Part shown: piece after piece, positions 11,092 through 21,990 of the stretch
Numbering within the stretch: the first letter of the stretch is position 1
Layout: each line of letters begins with the position of its first letter
Assembly (NCBI GenBank): GCA_037952775.1
Contig: JBANAY010000001.1
Coordinates: forward strand, 682,001 to 746,000
Source of the DNA: Clonostachys chloroleuca
Taxonomy: Eukaryota; Ascomycota; Sordariomycetes; Hypocreales; Bionectriaceae
Length of the DNA: 64,000 bases
Direction: 5' to 3'
The notes under the pieces: generated by a model
The model's input: only the letters and a program-made list of their open reading frames with translations
What the model was told of the DNA's origin: nothing
Database searches by the model: none
Position numbers and translations under genes: made by a program

Positions 11092-14000
11092 CTACTGTGT
11101 TCTGTCCTGACCTCCGCCCCGGTTCATTCGCTTCATCTCCTCGAAGATAGTTTTGGCATTGACGACTTTGAAGTTGCGGCTTCCAGGGGGGACGGGGGCG
11201 CCTTGTACACGAGAATCTCGAGGGAGATTTCCTGGTCCATTGCTTTCATCAGGCTGGTTGCCAGAGCCATGCCCCCCTTGGTCGTTACCTCGATCACGCG
11301 CAAGTATGTCGAAAAGCTCTTGGGCATTGGAGATCGTAAATGTCCCATCAGAGGCAGGCTCACCTTGGCTATTTGGCTTACTGAATGTAGTGTCGGGGTT
11401 GATGGGGCGTGCGGGCGGTGGTTTGTTGCTTGGATCGGCTGAGGTACTAGGCGTACTTGGGCTCCTGTCATCATCCCAGGTTATTCCATTAGTAAATCGA
11501 CTCATCTTAATGAACGAGCGAAAAGGGAAAGCAACAAACCTACTCTGAGTTTCAGAGAGAAGCACTTACCCCGAGACATTATGATTTTTGAATTGCGCGA
11601 AGAGATCGTCCACGTCAATGCCACCACGGTGCTGGCTCCTCTGCGCAAGGGCAGCCTTCGCAATCTTGATATTCTGCACCGTAGCTTTATCCGCGGGATC
11701 AAGCCTCTGGGCCTCTTCCAAGACTTGAAGCATTTCCTCATACCTTCCACAGTTATGTAAAGCCGTCCCTTTGGTCCTTCTGACCTTCACATAGTTGGGG
11801 TCGAGCCTGATGGCGGCGTCGCAGTCAGCGATGGCCGTTTCATTATTCCCCAGCCTGATGTTGCACTGGGCTCTGTTTCCGAAAAGCTTTGCGCTCATAG
11901 GCTTGCTCCTGGAGTCCATGGCTAGGGCATCCGTGTAGACATCCCTGGCTTCGGCAAAGCGCCCGTCGCTGAACAAGCTGTTTCCCCTTTTCTTGAGACT
12001 GACCAGTTTCTCTACCAAGCTTATCCAGTTCTTGGCATCCTGCCGCGTCTCATCGTATTCAAGTGCTTCTCGAAAATATTTCAAAGCTCTTACCATTTCA
12101 TCTTCTGCGTATGAAACTCGGCCATGGAGGGTCAGAACATCACCACCCAGAGGAGCTTCGCTGGAAATCGATATGCAGATTCTCCTGGCTTCGCTCAGAC
12201 TTTCGCTATTGTTCATCACCAGGTAAGCTTCTGCTCTCGTCAGCCTCCATTTCCTGGGAACCTTTGCACCCGGAGCAAGACCCAACTCTGCCTCATCAAG
12301 TGCTCGGATAGCCTGGTCTAGGTCGGTGCCAGCCTTGATGATTCTCTGTGCCCTCTGAATACTCCCCTGCATCTTATTTGTTCTGGCAATGTCCGCGGGA
12401 GGCGGGGGCGGATCTATACGTCCAAATATGGCTATTGACTTTTCAGGCTGGCCCATATATGTGTACAGGCGGAAGAGACGTTGATAAATTTTCTGAGCAT
12501 ATGGATCCAATTCGATGCCTTTTAGGCAATCCTGTAGGGCAGCTTCGTATTGGGCAGTAGACATGTACGCCGCAGCTCGGTTGCCGAGTAAGAGCGTTGA
12601 GAAAGGATCTAGTTCGATGGCTGAAAATGTATGTTAGTGCGTCAGTCTTCATGTAATAATAGGGCGAGGGCAATATCCTAATAATATTCCTTGAGTTAGT
12701 CATACCTTTGGTATACTCTGCGATGGCTTGTATGTGTTTTCCTTCCTTGAATAACCGGTTACCAGCAATCTTGTACTTCTCCGCATCAATGACGTTACTC
12801 GGAGTGGTAGCGGCTGGCTGCGCGGTACGCGTCTCGGTACTATTAACAGATTCTGTCGTAGATTGAGACGGCCACTCAGCAGAAGCTTCATCTTGTGTGA
12901 TACCCGATGCCGCCCAAGGGGTAGAACTCGTGCCTTGCTCGGCAGGTCTAATTGTTGCTGACGAGGTCCAGGTTGCCGATGGTTGATCGGAGTCTTCATC
13001 TTGCACAAATGATGTCGTTGTGCTTGACCCAGGGTCGAAGCTTCCAGGAGGAGGATAATGCTTCTCTGTCTTGATCCATGGGTGCGCTGATGCTTTTTCC
13101 GACGACATTCGATCCCCAGGTTGAGGCTTAGTGAGTGATTGGATAAAAGTAACGAGATTATGGTCAACCTCTTCATACTTTCTCAGTAACGTCTCGGGAA
13201 ATTGCATTTCACCGCGGCAGTATCGGGATAGGTTGCCCAGAGACGAGAACATCGGTTGGCCTGCAACAAGTCTGAAGACCACTTGTCCCAGACACCACAT
13301 ATCCACTGCATAAGGGTCTGCTGAGTCCGAGTCACCAGTGTACCCAAGCAGCTCTGGTGGCATATAATTGATCGTCCCACGTATTGCTGTTGTCTGCGCC
13401 ATAGTCGTATCACGCTTGCTTAGACCGAAGTCAGCCAATTTGATCCACCAAGATGGCGTAGTGCTCATAATCAGAACATTCTAGAAACAAAAGGGTGTTA
13501 GAAGGTGCCGGGACTGAACAGAATGTGAGGTTTTGGGTTGAATAGATGGAAACCTACGGCTAGTTTCAAGTCCCGATGGCAATATTTCTCCTCATGCATA
13601 CTGCACAGCGCGTCCAGTATCTGTGAAGAGATATCATGTGCTTCCGCCTCCGACACTCGATGCAATGGGGACTTCGAGAGATACTTTTCCAAATCTCCCA
13701 GTTCGCAGTACTCCATCGCAATATGAATGCGTCCGGGGCTGATGAACCATCCAAAGGACTTCACAAAATGATCCGAATACTGAATATCAAGGTCAGTAGG
13801 CCCTCCTTCAACTTGGGCTCCTATAATTGGGAACAGTGGTGTATACCTTTGCTTGTGAGAACTTGGCAATTGTCTCGAGCTCTCTTTGATGTAGTTTCCC
13901 AATCGATGAAGTAAGCTCGCTGGGGACGTTGAGGGTTTTTACGGCTCGCAACTGAGGCACGCCAGACTCCGTCATCTGCTTGATCTGTAGTTCAACCGCG

Positions 14001-14179
14001 CCTTGTCCCCCACTGCCCAGCCTCCGCTGACTGCGCCATTTCTCCTGCGACAGGTGTCGGCTTGACGAGCGGGTGTGTACAACAAAGCAGTGCTCCCCAT
14101 CGGTCTCAAATCGCGCCTGGAGTTGCGAGTCGCGCACAAGCTCTGGGAGGCTCGCTACAAACAAATCCGGGCTTGCCAT
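11092..14179 (-). CDS. Protein kinase fused to a DNAJC7-like TPR region
   Basis: Five exons (14179-13847, 13779-13558, 13480-12706, 12620-11570, 11500-11092) yield about 929 residues. Exon 1 holds the glycine loop LGSGGQGAVE (residues 54-63) and AVK with Lys81. Exon 2 holds the hinge AMEYCELGDLEKYL and the catalytic loop CHRDLKLAN with Asp181. Exon 3 has DFG at 202-204, GTINYMPPE and the remaining kinase lobe, then a Ser/Thr-rich linker. From about residue 420 TPR units follow (KIAGNRLFKEGKHIQAIAEY, LGNRAAAYMSTAQYEAAL, KKRGNSLFSDGRFAEARDVY, GNRAQCNIRLGNNETAI), very like the TPRs of DNAJC7/Tpr2. However, the J domain expected at the end is absent and is replaced by a Pro/Gly-rich tail with SNAQELFDILARDRG. 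The last intron uses an acceptor at 11501; using the nearer AAG would stop translation at once. All kinase catalytic residues are present, so an active Ser/Thr kinase with a chaperone-type scaffold is likely. Confidence 0.82.
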
Positions 14180-15235
14180 ATCGCTACTGGGGCGACGGTA
14201 GGATACACAACCAGCGTTACGTTTGCTTAGACATTGCCGGAGGCACTCCTCGGGTTCGTTGGCTGTCTACCCTCGGATGTGGCTTGCGGTTCAGCTGTGC
14301 TCGTGGCATCATCCTGGTTCGTGAGGGGTGGGCTGACGAGATGAAAAGAGCCTAGAGGCTGGTGGGTCGAGACAAATCCTCAGCTGAGCTGGGGCTGAGC
14401 TTCTCAGCTTATTAAGGATTCAGTAGCCATAGCGAAGATAAAGGCAGATTGCCTTGTCGCGGGAACGGCAGAGCCTGTATAATTTGCTCTGTGTGCAATA
14501 AGCCCAAACCAACACGCAAGCTTAGGTTTTCAATGTTTTCTCCAATTACCTTGTTAATTCGAACTTCCGCAGCTAAACTAGAGGCTCCCTATTAGTTGAT
14601 TCACTATCTAATGTAGGATACATTGCCTACCTTCTAGTTGATCTCCGGTTACTAACTCGCAAAATACAAGTGACTGGCCTGTAGGGATATTTGATGTTAC
14701 ATGTCATCATCTAAATAGCATACTAAAGTGTTTACGTATCAGATTTGAGCGTAAATATGGGCTACTATGCATGTGTACCTACCTAAGAATCCATTGAAGG
14801 TAGCACTACAAAGAGAACAATTAATTTTCAACTTTCCTAGCTTCCAATATCCACCAATTACTCTCGTACAGGCTTGGACTTCATATGCACTTAATGGCTA
14901 TAACCCAAGACCTGCAGCTCAGCTGGGCGCCCAGGCTGCCTTGGCACAAAGGTCATAAACCTAACTAGGCTAGCTGAATGCTCATCTATTGAATTAGAGA
15001 CTCGCGGCTATTGCCTGGACTATTTGATCATTGCATAGGCTTAGTCGTTACCGGTGGGCCATCCCATGGTTTGAGGTACTTGGCATATTCACGTCACGCT
15101 TTGAGGTTTACGCGGTATTTAGTTACAAGTAGGTTAATGCTCCTTCTTTTTGTTTCTTGTTTGTTAACTCTATTTAGCCAACACAAAACCAAAATCCACA
15201 TAGCGGGTAACGGTTTTAAGTGAAGAATATTCACT
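14180..15235. other. Intergenic, no gene seen
   Basis: Between the start of the kinase-TPR gene and the propeller pseudogene. A short open frame at 14767-14958 has no family-like features. Small inverted repeats built on CAGCTGAG/CTCAGC occur around 14380-14410. Confidence 0.4.
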
Positions 15236-16226
15236 ATGCGTTTCTCTTATGCACGGCATGTATCTGGCGCCTTGGCCATGGAGGGCACCTCTCCGACTGC
15301 TGTTTCCTATATGGGAGATCTATATGCTTTCTGGGTTGGGTCATATGCCGGCGGCATCTACTGCGCAAAGAGGAGCTCCAAGGATGGCAAATGGGGTGCC
15401 ATTTTCGCCCTCCAAGGCTTTGTCTCCGGCATCGCTGTCGCCGAGCCTCGCCATGTGCCGCCGTCTACCGAGATAAACTTTATCTCATTTATAACGGGCG
15501 TGGCCGAGATGGTACGTTTTACGCCGTGTGCACCAGAAGCGGCTGGGAGAGGGTGACCGCTCTCATTGACCACGTCCCGAGCAAGCAAATGGGCTTTGAT
15601 GAAGATACCTCCCCAGCCGCCGCCGTCCACAACGGCAAGCTTTATGTATTCTGGTGCGGTTCCGGCAGAGACGGGATATACTGGTTTACGCTCCAGAACA
15701 ACACCTGGCATTATCAGTCACCCATCAGCGGACGTGTATCGGTTGCCCCCAATTCGTCGCCCTTTGCTTGCACCTGGGGCAAAAATCTCTATCTTTTCTA
15801 CAACGGCAGCGGTAAAGATGGTACCTACTATTTCACCTATGATGGTAGCCAATCAAACCCTGGAATGACCCGATCGGGGTTCCGGCCAGTATGGCTGGAG
15901 GGATGGCTACAGCCGACGGCACCAGCCCCAGCTTCGTCTCAACGGACTATGGAAGGCCCAGACTCTTCTGGGTAGGATCAGGAGGACACATTCAGGGTTT
16001 CTGGCCCTCAGAAGCATTTGGAGATGGCTGGGAGAGACAGGACAACTTTGCAAACGACGTTGGTTGGAACGATTTGAGTGAGAAAACGAGCCCTGCTGCA
16101 ACTACGCTTGATGTTCTCGATGCCGAGCAAAAGGTGGTGGAAAGGATCCCATTCGTTTTTTGGGCGGCAAATAGCAGCAGGAATCGATTTGCGCCCATCT
16201 TGCCCATTAATTTGGCTACTACTTGA
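15236..16226 (+). pseudogene. Six-blade beta-propeller, lectin-like protein broken by two frameshifts
   Basis: Starting at MRFSYARHVSGALAMEGTSP, six repeats of about 50 residues share the pattern (T/S)SP-x(2-4)-V-x-x-G-K-L-Y-x-F-(W/Y)-x-G-S-G-x-D-G-x-(Y/F). Examples are SYMGDLYAFWVGSYAGGIY, VYRDKLYLIYNGRGRDGTFY, VHNGKLYVFWCGSGRDGIYW, TWGKNLYLFYNGSGKDGTYY, then TDYGRPRLFWVGSGG and a sixth weaker one ending FVFWAANSS. Such repeats form sugar-binding propellers of the fucolectin/PLL-like or tectonin-like kind. The frame changes twice, at about 15460 and 15865, each as if one base were missing, and no plausible intron explains either change. Repeat spacing stays regular across both breaks. No signal peptide is evident. 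Either a very young pseudogene or two assembly errors in a functional gene of about 330 codons. Confidence 0.68.
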
Positions 16227-16573
16227 TTGATCATTGCTGCCACTGCGATAGGCGAACAGAGCCGTGATTGTGAGTGCGTTGGCGTTTTCTCGGTTGACTA
16301 TAACACTTTATGCATAATATGACTCATTTAGTTTTCGATATCTGTTCTCACAGGAATTTCTGGCGGCCCTATTGAATTAGAATAATAAGATCAATAAGGC
16401 CGAGTGCACTCATATACCTGTCAAATAGCTCTAGTCACAGGCATTGACAGGTTCACGTGGGCTCAGTTAAAGTGATGACATGCCGTACATCTAAGATAAG
16501 ATGAAAAGTGGTATAAATACGTTAGAACTTGTATCTGCTACCAAAATTTGAACACCGCCGGCGAATATAATGC
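16227..16573. other. Intergenic
   Basis: Convergent 3' flanks of the propeller gene and the FAD monooxygenase; nothing further recognised. Confidence 0.4.
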
Positions 16574-17836
16574 TCATTCCTCCAACTCTAGCTCCGGATA
16601 CTCTGGGAGCTGCCAGGTATCCTTTTCATCCCTCATCAGGGCATTCGCTAGGCCATCTATTTTCAACTTCGACAAAACGGCCAGGACAAAGTAAGACATA
16701 TTCAACCCGAGCTTAGATCTAAAAATGGCGAGATTCATGGGAGGGAGTTGCTGGACTTTGTCCACGTAAGGTCGTAGCACCGTTTCATAGGTTTCTAACG
16801 CTTCGCCGACGTTGTCTCCATGTCTCGCGAGTTCGCCCGCAAGCACGTATGCTCCGACGAGCGATGCCGTGGTCCCAAGCCCGGTTAAAAGACTCGGGCA
16901 GTATCCGGCGTCGCCAAGCAGAACAACTCGTCCTTTGGACCATGTATCCACTTTGACCTGAGCAACAGAGGCCGTGTAGAAATCATCAGTAGTCCGCATC
17001 TCGGCAAGAACTCGTTTGCTTTCCCAACCGAAATCCTTATACAAGGCCTCCCATAGGTCTTTCTGTTTCTCAGCCGGCTGTTTATCCAGTTCCTTGAGCT
17101 CCTCTGTAGTAGATGCCGTAAGCATGGCTTGTGTAAAATCTTTGTGTGCGCAGCGAAGCGACAGCACCTTGAGCCCGGGGTGAAGACAGTTTTTGAACAG
17201 ATTGCTGTCTATCTCTTCCTCTGTTTTTGGCAAATGGAAATATGCAACCGAGTAGCCCGTATACCTGAGCGCAGAATCGTCGTCCTGCTTGGGCTCCCAT
17301 AGCATACGCCTTGTCAGGGAGTTCTGGCCATCCGCACCGACGACAAGATCGTACTCATCTGAAGAGCCGTCTGAGAACACGACGTTGACCTTGGAGTCAA
17401 GCTGCGTAAGCTCAGTCGCATGCTTCCCGAAAAGGTACCGCACCCTCCCATGTCCGGAGGCTTTTGCGGCGATCGCTTTACTCCCTTCATACAACACCTG
17501 TACCAGGTCCGCCCTCATGATTTCATACTCGCTCGTCACTCCACTGTATCTTTGACCGTTTTTGTTGATGCCGAATTTCGCCCACTCTCTTCCTTTAGTG
17601 TCTACGAAAGTGAGAGCTGTCTCATGTATGCTCTTTGCTCGGACCGCATCGATCAGTCCCAGCCTCTTCATCAGCGGGGCGCCATGTGACTTCAAATCCA
17701 GCTGGGTTCCGCCAGTACGGAACTTGGATGCCCTCTCGACTATGGTGATGTCGTGGCCTTGTTTGGACCGCACGAGGAAGTTGGCGAGGGCTGTGCCGGC
17801 GATGCCAGCACCGTTGATGAGAATTTTCAGAGGCAT
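16574..17836 (-). CDS. FAD-dependent monooxygenase (PHBH fold, TetX/UbiH-like)
   Basis: A single exon of 420 residues. The N-terminal dinucleotide-binding motif NGAGIAGTALANFLV (residues 8-22, GxGxxG) is followed by VER at 33-35, the central DLVVGADGQNS motif (163-173), and the second FAD motif RVVLLGDAGYCPSLLTGLG (303-321, GD at 308-309). The order and spacing match class A flavoprotein aromatic hydroxylases, which use NAD(P)H and oxygen to hydroxylate phenols, polyketides or antibiotics. The conserved proline after GDA is shifted (GDAGYCPS instead of GDAAH.P), as in several TetX-like fungal enzymes. It lies just downstream of a Zn2Cys6 gene on the same strand, which could regulate it. No membrane segment or signal is visible. 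Substrate unknown. Confidence 0.9.
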   Translation of the reverse strand: MPLKILINGAGIAGTALANFLVRSKQGHDITIVERASKFRTGGTQLDLKSHGAPLMKRLGLIDAVRAKSIHETALTFVDTKGREWAKFGINKNGQRYSGVTSEYEIMRADLVQVLYEGSKAIAAKASGHGRVRYLFGKHATELTQLDSKVNVVFSDGSSDEYDLVVGADGQNSLTRRMLWEPKQDDDSALRYTGYSVAYFHLPKTEEEIDSNLFKNCLHPGLKVLSLRCAHKDFTQAMLTASTTEELKELDKQPAEKQKDLWEALYKDFGWESKRVLAEMRTTDDFYTASVAQVKVDTWSKGRVVLLGDAGYCPSLLTGLGTTASLVGAYVLAGELARHGDNVGEALETYETVLRPYVDKVQQLPPMNLAIFRSKLGLNMSYFVLAVLSKLKIDGLANALMRDEKDTWQLPEYPELELEE

Positions 17837-18279
17837 TCCGGAAGAGAAATGAGAAGGGGCGTTGAATAGGACGATTAGTTTCTAACCGTTTGAAGATTTC
17901 TTTCTTTGAATCTGAATATCATCAATCACGAGACGCCTTGCCGGTGCGGTGCTCTTTATACGCTCGCCGGTGGACGTAAGTGACCACGGACCTATCAACG
18001 GACGTAAGCCTCAGGGCTCTTTGAGCGGGTGTAAGCAGAGCGGGCGTAACAATGCCACATCGTAAGAACGGGCCTAACCAGTCTCATATGCTCCCAGGGG
18101 GAAAACAAACGGGGGAAACATGCGTAAATAGGAAAGGAAAGCAATTGAGCTCATTTATGTTCTATTCAAAATTTCGTATTGTAGTACTCGGTCTACTACT
18201 AATGTTCCCACTCTTCGGCCTACTGTTGGCCCCATGCTTAACCATGGGATAACAACAGCATATCCAATTGCCTAGTGGG
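17837..18279. other. Intergenic, promoter of FAD monooxygenase
   Basis: Contains GGACGTAAG/GGGCGTAA-type repeated short motifs (CGGACGTAAGCC, GGGTGTAAGC, GGGCGTAACA between 17970 and 18055), which might be regulator sites; no gene. Confidence 0.35.
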
Positions 18280-20626
18280 CTATGAAAGCCCTAGATCAGG
18301 TAGAAAGAATTCCAAGTCAAAGTCCCAAAGCGGGTTTCCCGGCACCGCATCCAATGCCGAGGGCGTGACTCCCGCGTCGTCATAGTACGACACGGGCACA
18401 GGAACGGCTTGTGCTTGCAGCAGATCATGGCATAAATGAAGGCTATCCCTCGCTCCCTGTGCAATCCTGAGCTCACATGGCACGCCTTCTTCTGTAGCTT
18501 CGGCTTGTGCCAATATCATACCCAGAAACATGTGAAGCTTTACATTGGTATCGCCTTCGCGCATCCTCGCCTCCGCCAGAGAGATCATGTCCCTTACGGC
18601 TTGCTTGAGAAGCTTCCTGTGTGGGGCATTGCGATGGAGTGTTCCCTCCTGACGCTGCGCTGAGACTTGTGAAATGATCTCGCGGCCGATGATGGATGTT
18701 GCCCACCAGAAACCCTCGCGGAATAGCCCCCCTCCGGTAGCCATGATTCGTGAGAAGCCGTCGTCTGGCTCGGGAGAGACAATAGCCATGGCAACTTCTA
18801 GATTTACTTTGAGAGAATAGTAGAACAATGGGTTCGATGGCGCCTTGTTGGCAAATAAACAGTGTAGGGGGATGAGAAATCGCCGTACGAAATAATCGAG
18901 CATATTCCTATGGAATGGGGTCATACCAGCACTGGTGTACTCTTGGCCGAATTTCCTGTATGCGCAATATGATTCCGTCACTTCCGAACTTAGTGAAAGT
19001 ACGTCCTGGTAAGATAGTTCTGGTTTAAGGCCACCGAGCAGCTGAAGGATGCGGAGACGTGTCGGTATCGAGTCGAGCAGGATAAGCTGTATTGAGGAAG
19101 TAGTGTAGGTGCTTCTCGGATGCGGCGCCAGCTTGGTAGTTGACTCCTCAATTTCATCGTCGTTGTAGTTGGAAGGTGCTTCGGTATCAAACTGATCCAA
19201 GGAGATGATGGGCGGCATCGCCGAGTCCAGAGACGACTGTATTGCCATCTCGAGCACAGTAGCCCACAACCGCCTTCGGAGTTCAGCCTCTAGCAACGAC
19301 ATGGCCGGGAGGTGTTTGGGGTCGTGATGAAGCCCTATCTGCATGGCCATACGAATTACCGACCCCATCGACACCCAAACTAGGTCGCCCCCAATTGAGA
19401 AGATCTGACGTGCAAGGATCACCAAACAATAGACCTGGAGCCCCCCAACGTCAAGACGATTTTTCTCCAGCGGGCCAGCAAGCCATGCCTGAGAAGCGTG
19501 AACCCACTGGTGTACTTTTTGTCGCAGGACTTTGCCATCGTCGTGAAGACTTGACCCTATGCTGATTACCAGAAGGATCTTTAGACACTGACTGGCCGTA
19601 GCACTCTCTGGGTTGTCCCAGTATCTCTGGTACTCGGAGCGAAACGAAGGTACGTGAATTATCCTATACACCGACTCGAAAGAGGAACAGTAGAGATCGA
19701 CCATGGTGTCTGCCAGCTCACGGGAGGGGGGCCGAAGATCAAAGCCAGCTCCTCCGAGAGACTTGCTTGGTCGCCCCGTCTTCAGACTTTTTGCAAACAC
19801 TTTACACTTTCCCATGAGATCCCCGGTCTCTCTAAGCAGAGGATCAATCTCAGACCCGTGAAAGGAGTTCAGCTTGTCCTCATCGGCTGTTTCGCCGTAG
19901 CTCTCAAGGAGGCCGCCGCCAGCCGCGGAATAGCAAGTCTTGATAAGGTCAAACTGAAGCGGAAGTCAGTGGAAAGTAGTAGAAGGACATATTGTTACGT
20001 CATACCTCATCGACCATGCCCACCCAATAACTCCATTTCGAGATCCTTGTCTTGTAGAGGCTAACCCGTGTATCTTGATGCACCGGTTGGCGATCACTCA
20101 ATTCGTCTCCAGGCTCAGAGTGCGCAGGTACAGGATTCGTAGACAGAGAATTCTCGAGATACTGTATTCGTCGTAAAAGAGCGTGCAAACTTAGTTGCTC
20201 ATCTTCATCACGGGCGGCTAATGGTATCTGAGCTGTGGCAGCTTCAGTGTGCGCCGCATGTATTGGTGCTGGTGTGGACTGTAATAATTCCGCTCCGGCG
20301 ACGAGAGACCTATATACCGCGCTGCCCGTTTCGTTCACGATTTCATGCGTGCGAGATTGTCCGCTCTGAGCACGGGAGGATGAGGAACTAACTGGTGAGG
20401 GGGCTGCTGTTCGACTCTGCGTTCTGTTTTGGACAGTGGAGGTCTCGGGCGCATCTCGAAAGACCTTGTGCACGCACTGGATCGCGACGGAGACGCAATG
20501 TGAGCACGGATCTTTCCGGTCGCACTTGATCTTGCGTCGCCTGCATTCCAGGCACGAGAATGCCGGTCTTCGGCGCTGGCGAGGTCTCTCCATGGGCGCC
20601 GTGCTGGAGCTGGAAGAAGCGGACAT
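18280..20626 (-). CDS. Zn2Cys6 transcription factor with fungal_trans domain
   Basis: Two exons (20626-20006 and 19953-18280; intron GTATGA...TTCAG, 52 bp) encode about 764 residues. The start MSASSSSSTAPMERPRQRRR was chosen because it gives the usual short basic lead to the cluster; an in-frame ATG at 20725 is the alternative. The zinc cluster is CLECRRRKIKCDRKDPCSHC followed by VSVAIQC (about residues 24-50). The middle region contains LYCSSFESVYRIIHVPSF, the classic start of the fungal_trans ligand-sensing domain ('F.S...R..H.PSF...Y'), followed by 'W..MGSVIRMAMQIGLHHDP', another conserved block. The gene precedes the FAD monooxygenase in the same direction, so a regulator-target relationship is plausible. 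No break in the frame was seen. Confidence 0.9.
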
Positions 20627-20938
20627 ACACGGTCCTGATCTCGGCCGTAAGAAATGAAGCTGAGAAACGTTTTGTGACGTCAATCTTAATCCTCGAATAT
20701 AAGCGGGGCTGAACGCGCAATTCAACTGACCGTGTGTTTCCTATCTAGAGCATGTTACATTCACTGAAGACACTCTTTTGAAATCATGGAGGAATGAACT
20801 GACCACTGCCCGTGAAAGATAAATCTCACTTTTCCGAGGGTGGTGGATTTTTCAATCAAGGCACACATTTTACAACTTGTTGGATTTCTATGTGATAATC
20901 TGGATTCTAGCCTAAGATGGATAATTCATGTGATGACA

Positions 20939-21170
20939 GAAACGAATAAAGAAAACGAGCAATAAGCAAATTTAAGAAAAGGTAAATAACCAAGTATAAG
21001 AAATAAGCACTGAACAAGTATAGGAAACAGATAGAAAACAAACTCAAGAGGTGAATATAAGATAAATCTAGGGAATAAACAAAAAATAGTTTACGAGATG
21101 AATAAGAAATGAGATAGAAAATGAAAATAAACATATGCAGGAAATAATAAGGAAATAAATGCAGGAAACG
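20939..21170 (+). repeat. A/G-biased low-complexity tract
   Basis: About 230 bases made almost wholly of AATAAG, GAAA, ATAAA and AGATAGAAAA-like words on the plus strand. It gives an open minus-strand frame full of Phe, Leu, Ile and Tyr, which is a composition artefact and not a gene. Confidence 0.6.
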
Positions 21171-21227
21171 GCCACTACTCTACCATAGAGACATATGCGA
21201 AAACCAGAGGCCTACCCATTGCGGGCA

Positions 21228-21896
21228 TCAAAGGAGCGCGGCTCCAGCCAGAAGAGCGAGAGCACCCATGGCATATCCCATGTCCAGCTTTCCAGCACCG
21301 CCAGTCTTAGTCGATGAAGTGACAGTAACAGTAGATCCGCCTGATGAAGTGACAGTAGTAAATGCGGCCGTTGAAGCCGCGGCGGGCCTGGCGGAGGAGC
21401 CAGATGAGCTGGCAGTATTGGTACTCTGAGATGAGGAAGTAGTAGTGGTCTGGCTCGATTTGCTTGTGGTAGTTGCTTCAGTTGAAGCTGGAGCTCCAGG
21501 AGCTCCAGGCGCGCCGCCGCTACCCCCGTTGCTGATGTTGATACCGCTACCCCCATTACCTCCATTGCTGATGTTGATATCGCTGCCCCCGTTGCCCCCG
21601 TTGCCCCCGTCGCCCCCGTCGCCCCCGTCGCCCCCGTCGCCCCCGTTACTGATGTTGATATTATTAAGATACTTGGAGCTGGCTCTCGAAACAAGAGCAT
21701 CATAGTTGGCGGCAGTGACTGGAATGGTCACGTCGCATGAGTCGTCGTTAGAGCCGATGCAGCAAGAACCCATAGTCTTGTCGTCGACCACATTGACATT
21801 GAGAGCACCAGGGCAGTTGTAAACTTTTGCGGAGGCAATCTCCATGCAGGCAAATACAAGCACCAAGGCTTTAGAAGTGGATGAAGTAAGTTGCAT
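21228..21896 (-). CDS. Secreted GPI-anchored protein with Gly/Asp repeats
   Basis: A single exon of 222 residues. The first about 23 residues form a signal peptide ending ACMEIASA. A small Cys-containing head follows (NCPG, then GSCCIGSNDDSC; four Cys). Next comes a repeat zone: INISNGG occurs three times, separated by tandem GGD and GGN triplets (residues about 80-125), then GAPGAPGAP. A Ser/Thr-rich stalk (about 135-195) leads to a GPI-attachment-like C-terminus (KTGGAGKLDMGYAMGALALL then a short hydrophobic tail). Each INIS contains an N-glycosylation sequon. The layout is that of fungal cell-wall or surface proteins. A TATA-like TATATA lies about 90 bases upstream. The head family was not recognised. 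Confidence 0.78.
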   Translation of the reverse strand: MQLTSSTSKALVLVFACMEIASAKVYNCPGALNVNVVDDKTMGSCCIGSNDDSCDVTIPVTAANYDALVSRASSKYLNNINISNGGDGGDGGDGGDGGNGGNGGSDINISNGGNGGSGINISNGGSGGAPGAPGAPASTEATTTSKSSQTTTTSSSQSTNTASSSGSSARPAAASTAAFTTVTSSGGSTVTVTSSTKTGGAGKLDMGYAMGALALLAGAALL

Positions 21897-21983
21897 TTTG
21901 GAGGCGTGGATTGTTATGCGTTTTGATCGATCGAGGACTTGATAGAGAAAACAGGTAGACTTGATAAAGGAAGTAGCAACGAA

Positions 21984-21990
21984 TATATAG
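21984..21990 (-). promoter_or_regulatory. TATA-like box before the GPI-anchored protein gene
   Basis: A TATATAT sequence lies about 90 bases upstream of the ATG at 21896, at a distance suitable for a core promoter. Support is position and sequence only. Confidence 0.35.

Noticed and set aside
11501..11569. Reading through the last kinase-TPR exon to the TAA at 11566, ending the protein at HNVSG
   Set aside because: A good GTAAGT donor sits exactly there and splicing to 11500 opens 136 further codons in frame. The short form remains possible as an isoform.
20907..21134. Minus-strand open frame rich in Phe, Leu, Ile and Tyr, looking like a membrane protein
   Set aside because: It is produced by an A/G-biased low-complexity tract; there is no start context, intron or family motif.
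21445..21705. Plus-strand frame with Pro/Leu repeats
   Set aside because: Antisense shadow of the Gly/Asp repeat of the GPI-anchored protein gene.
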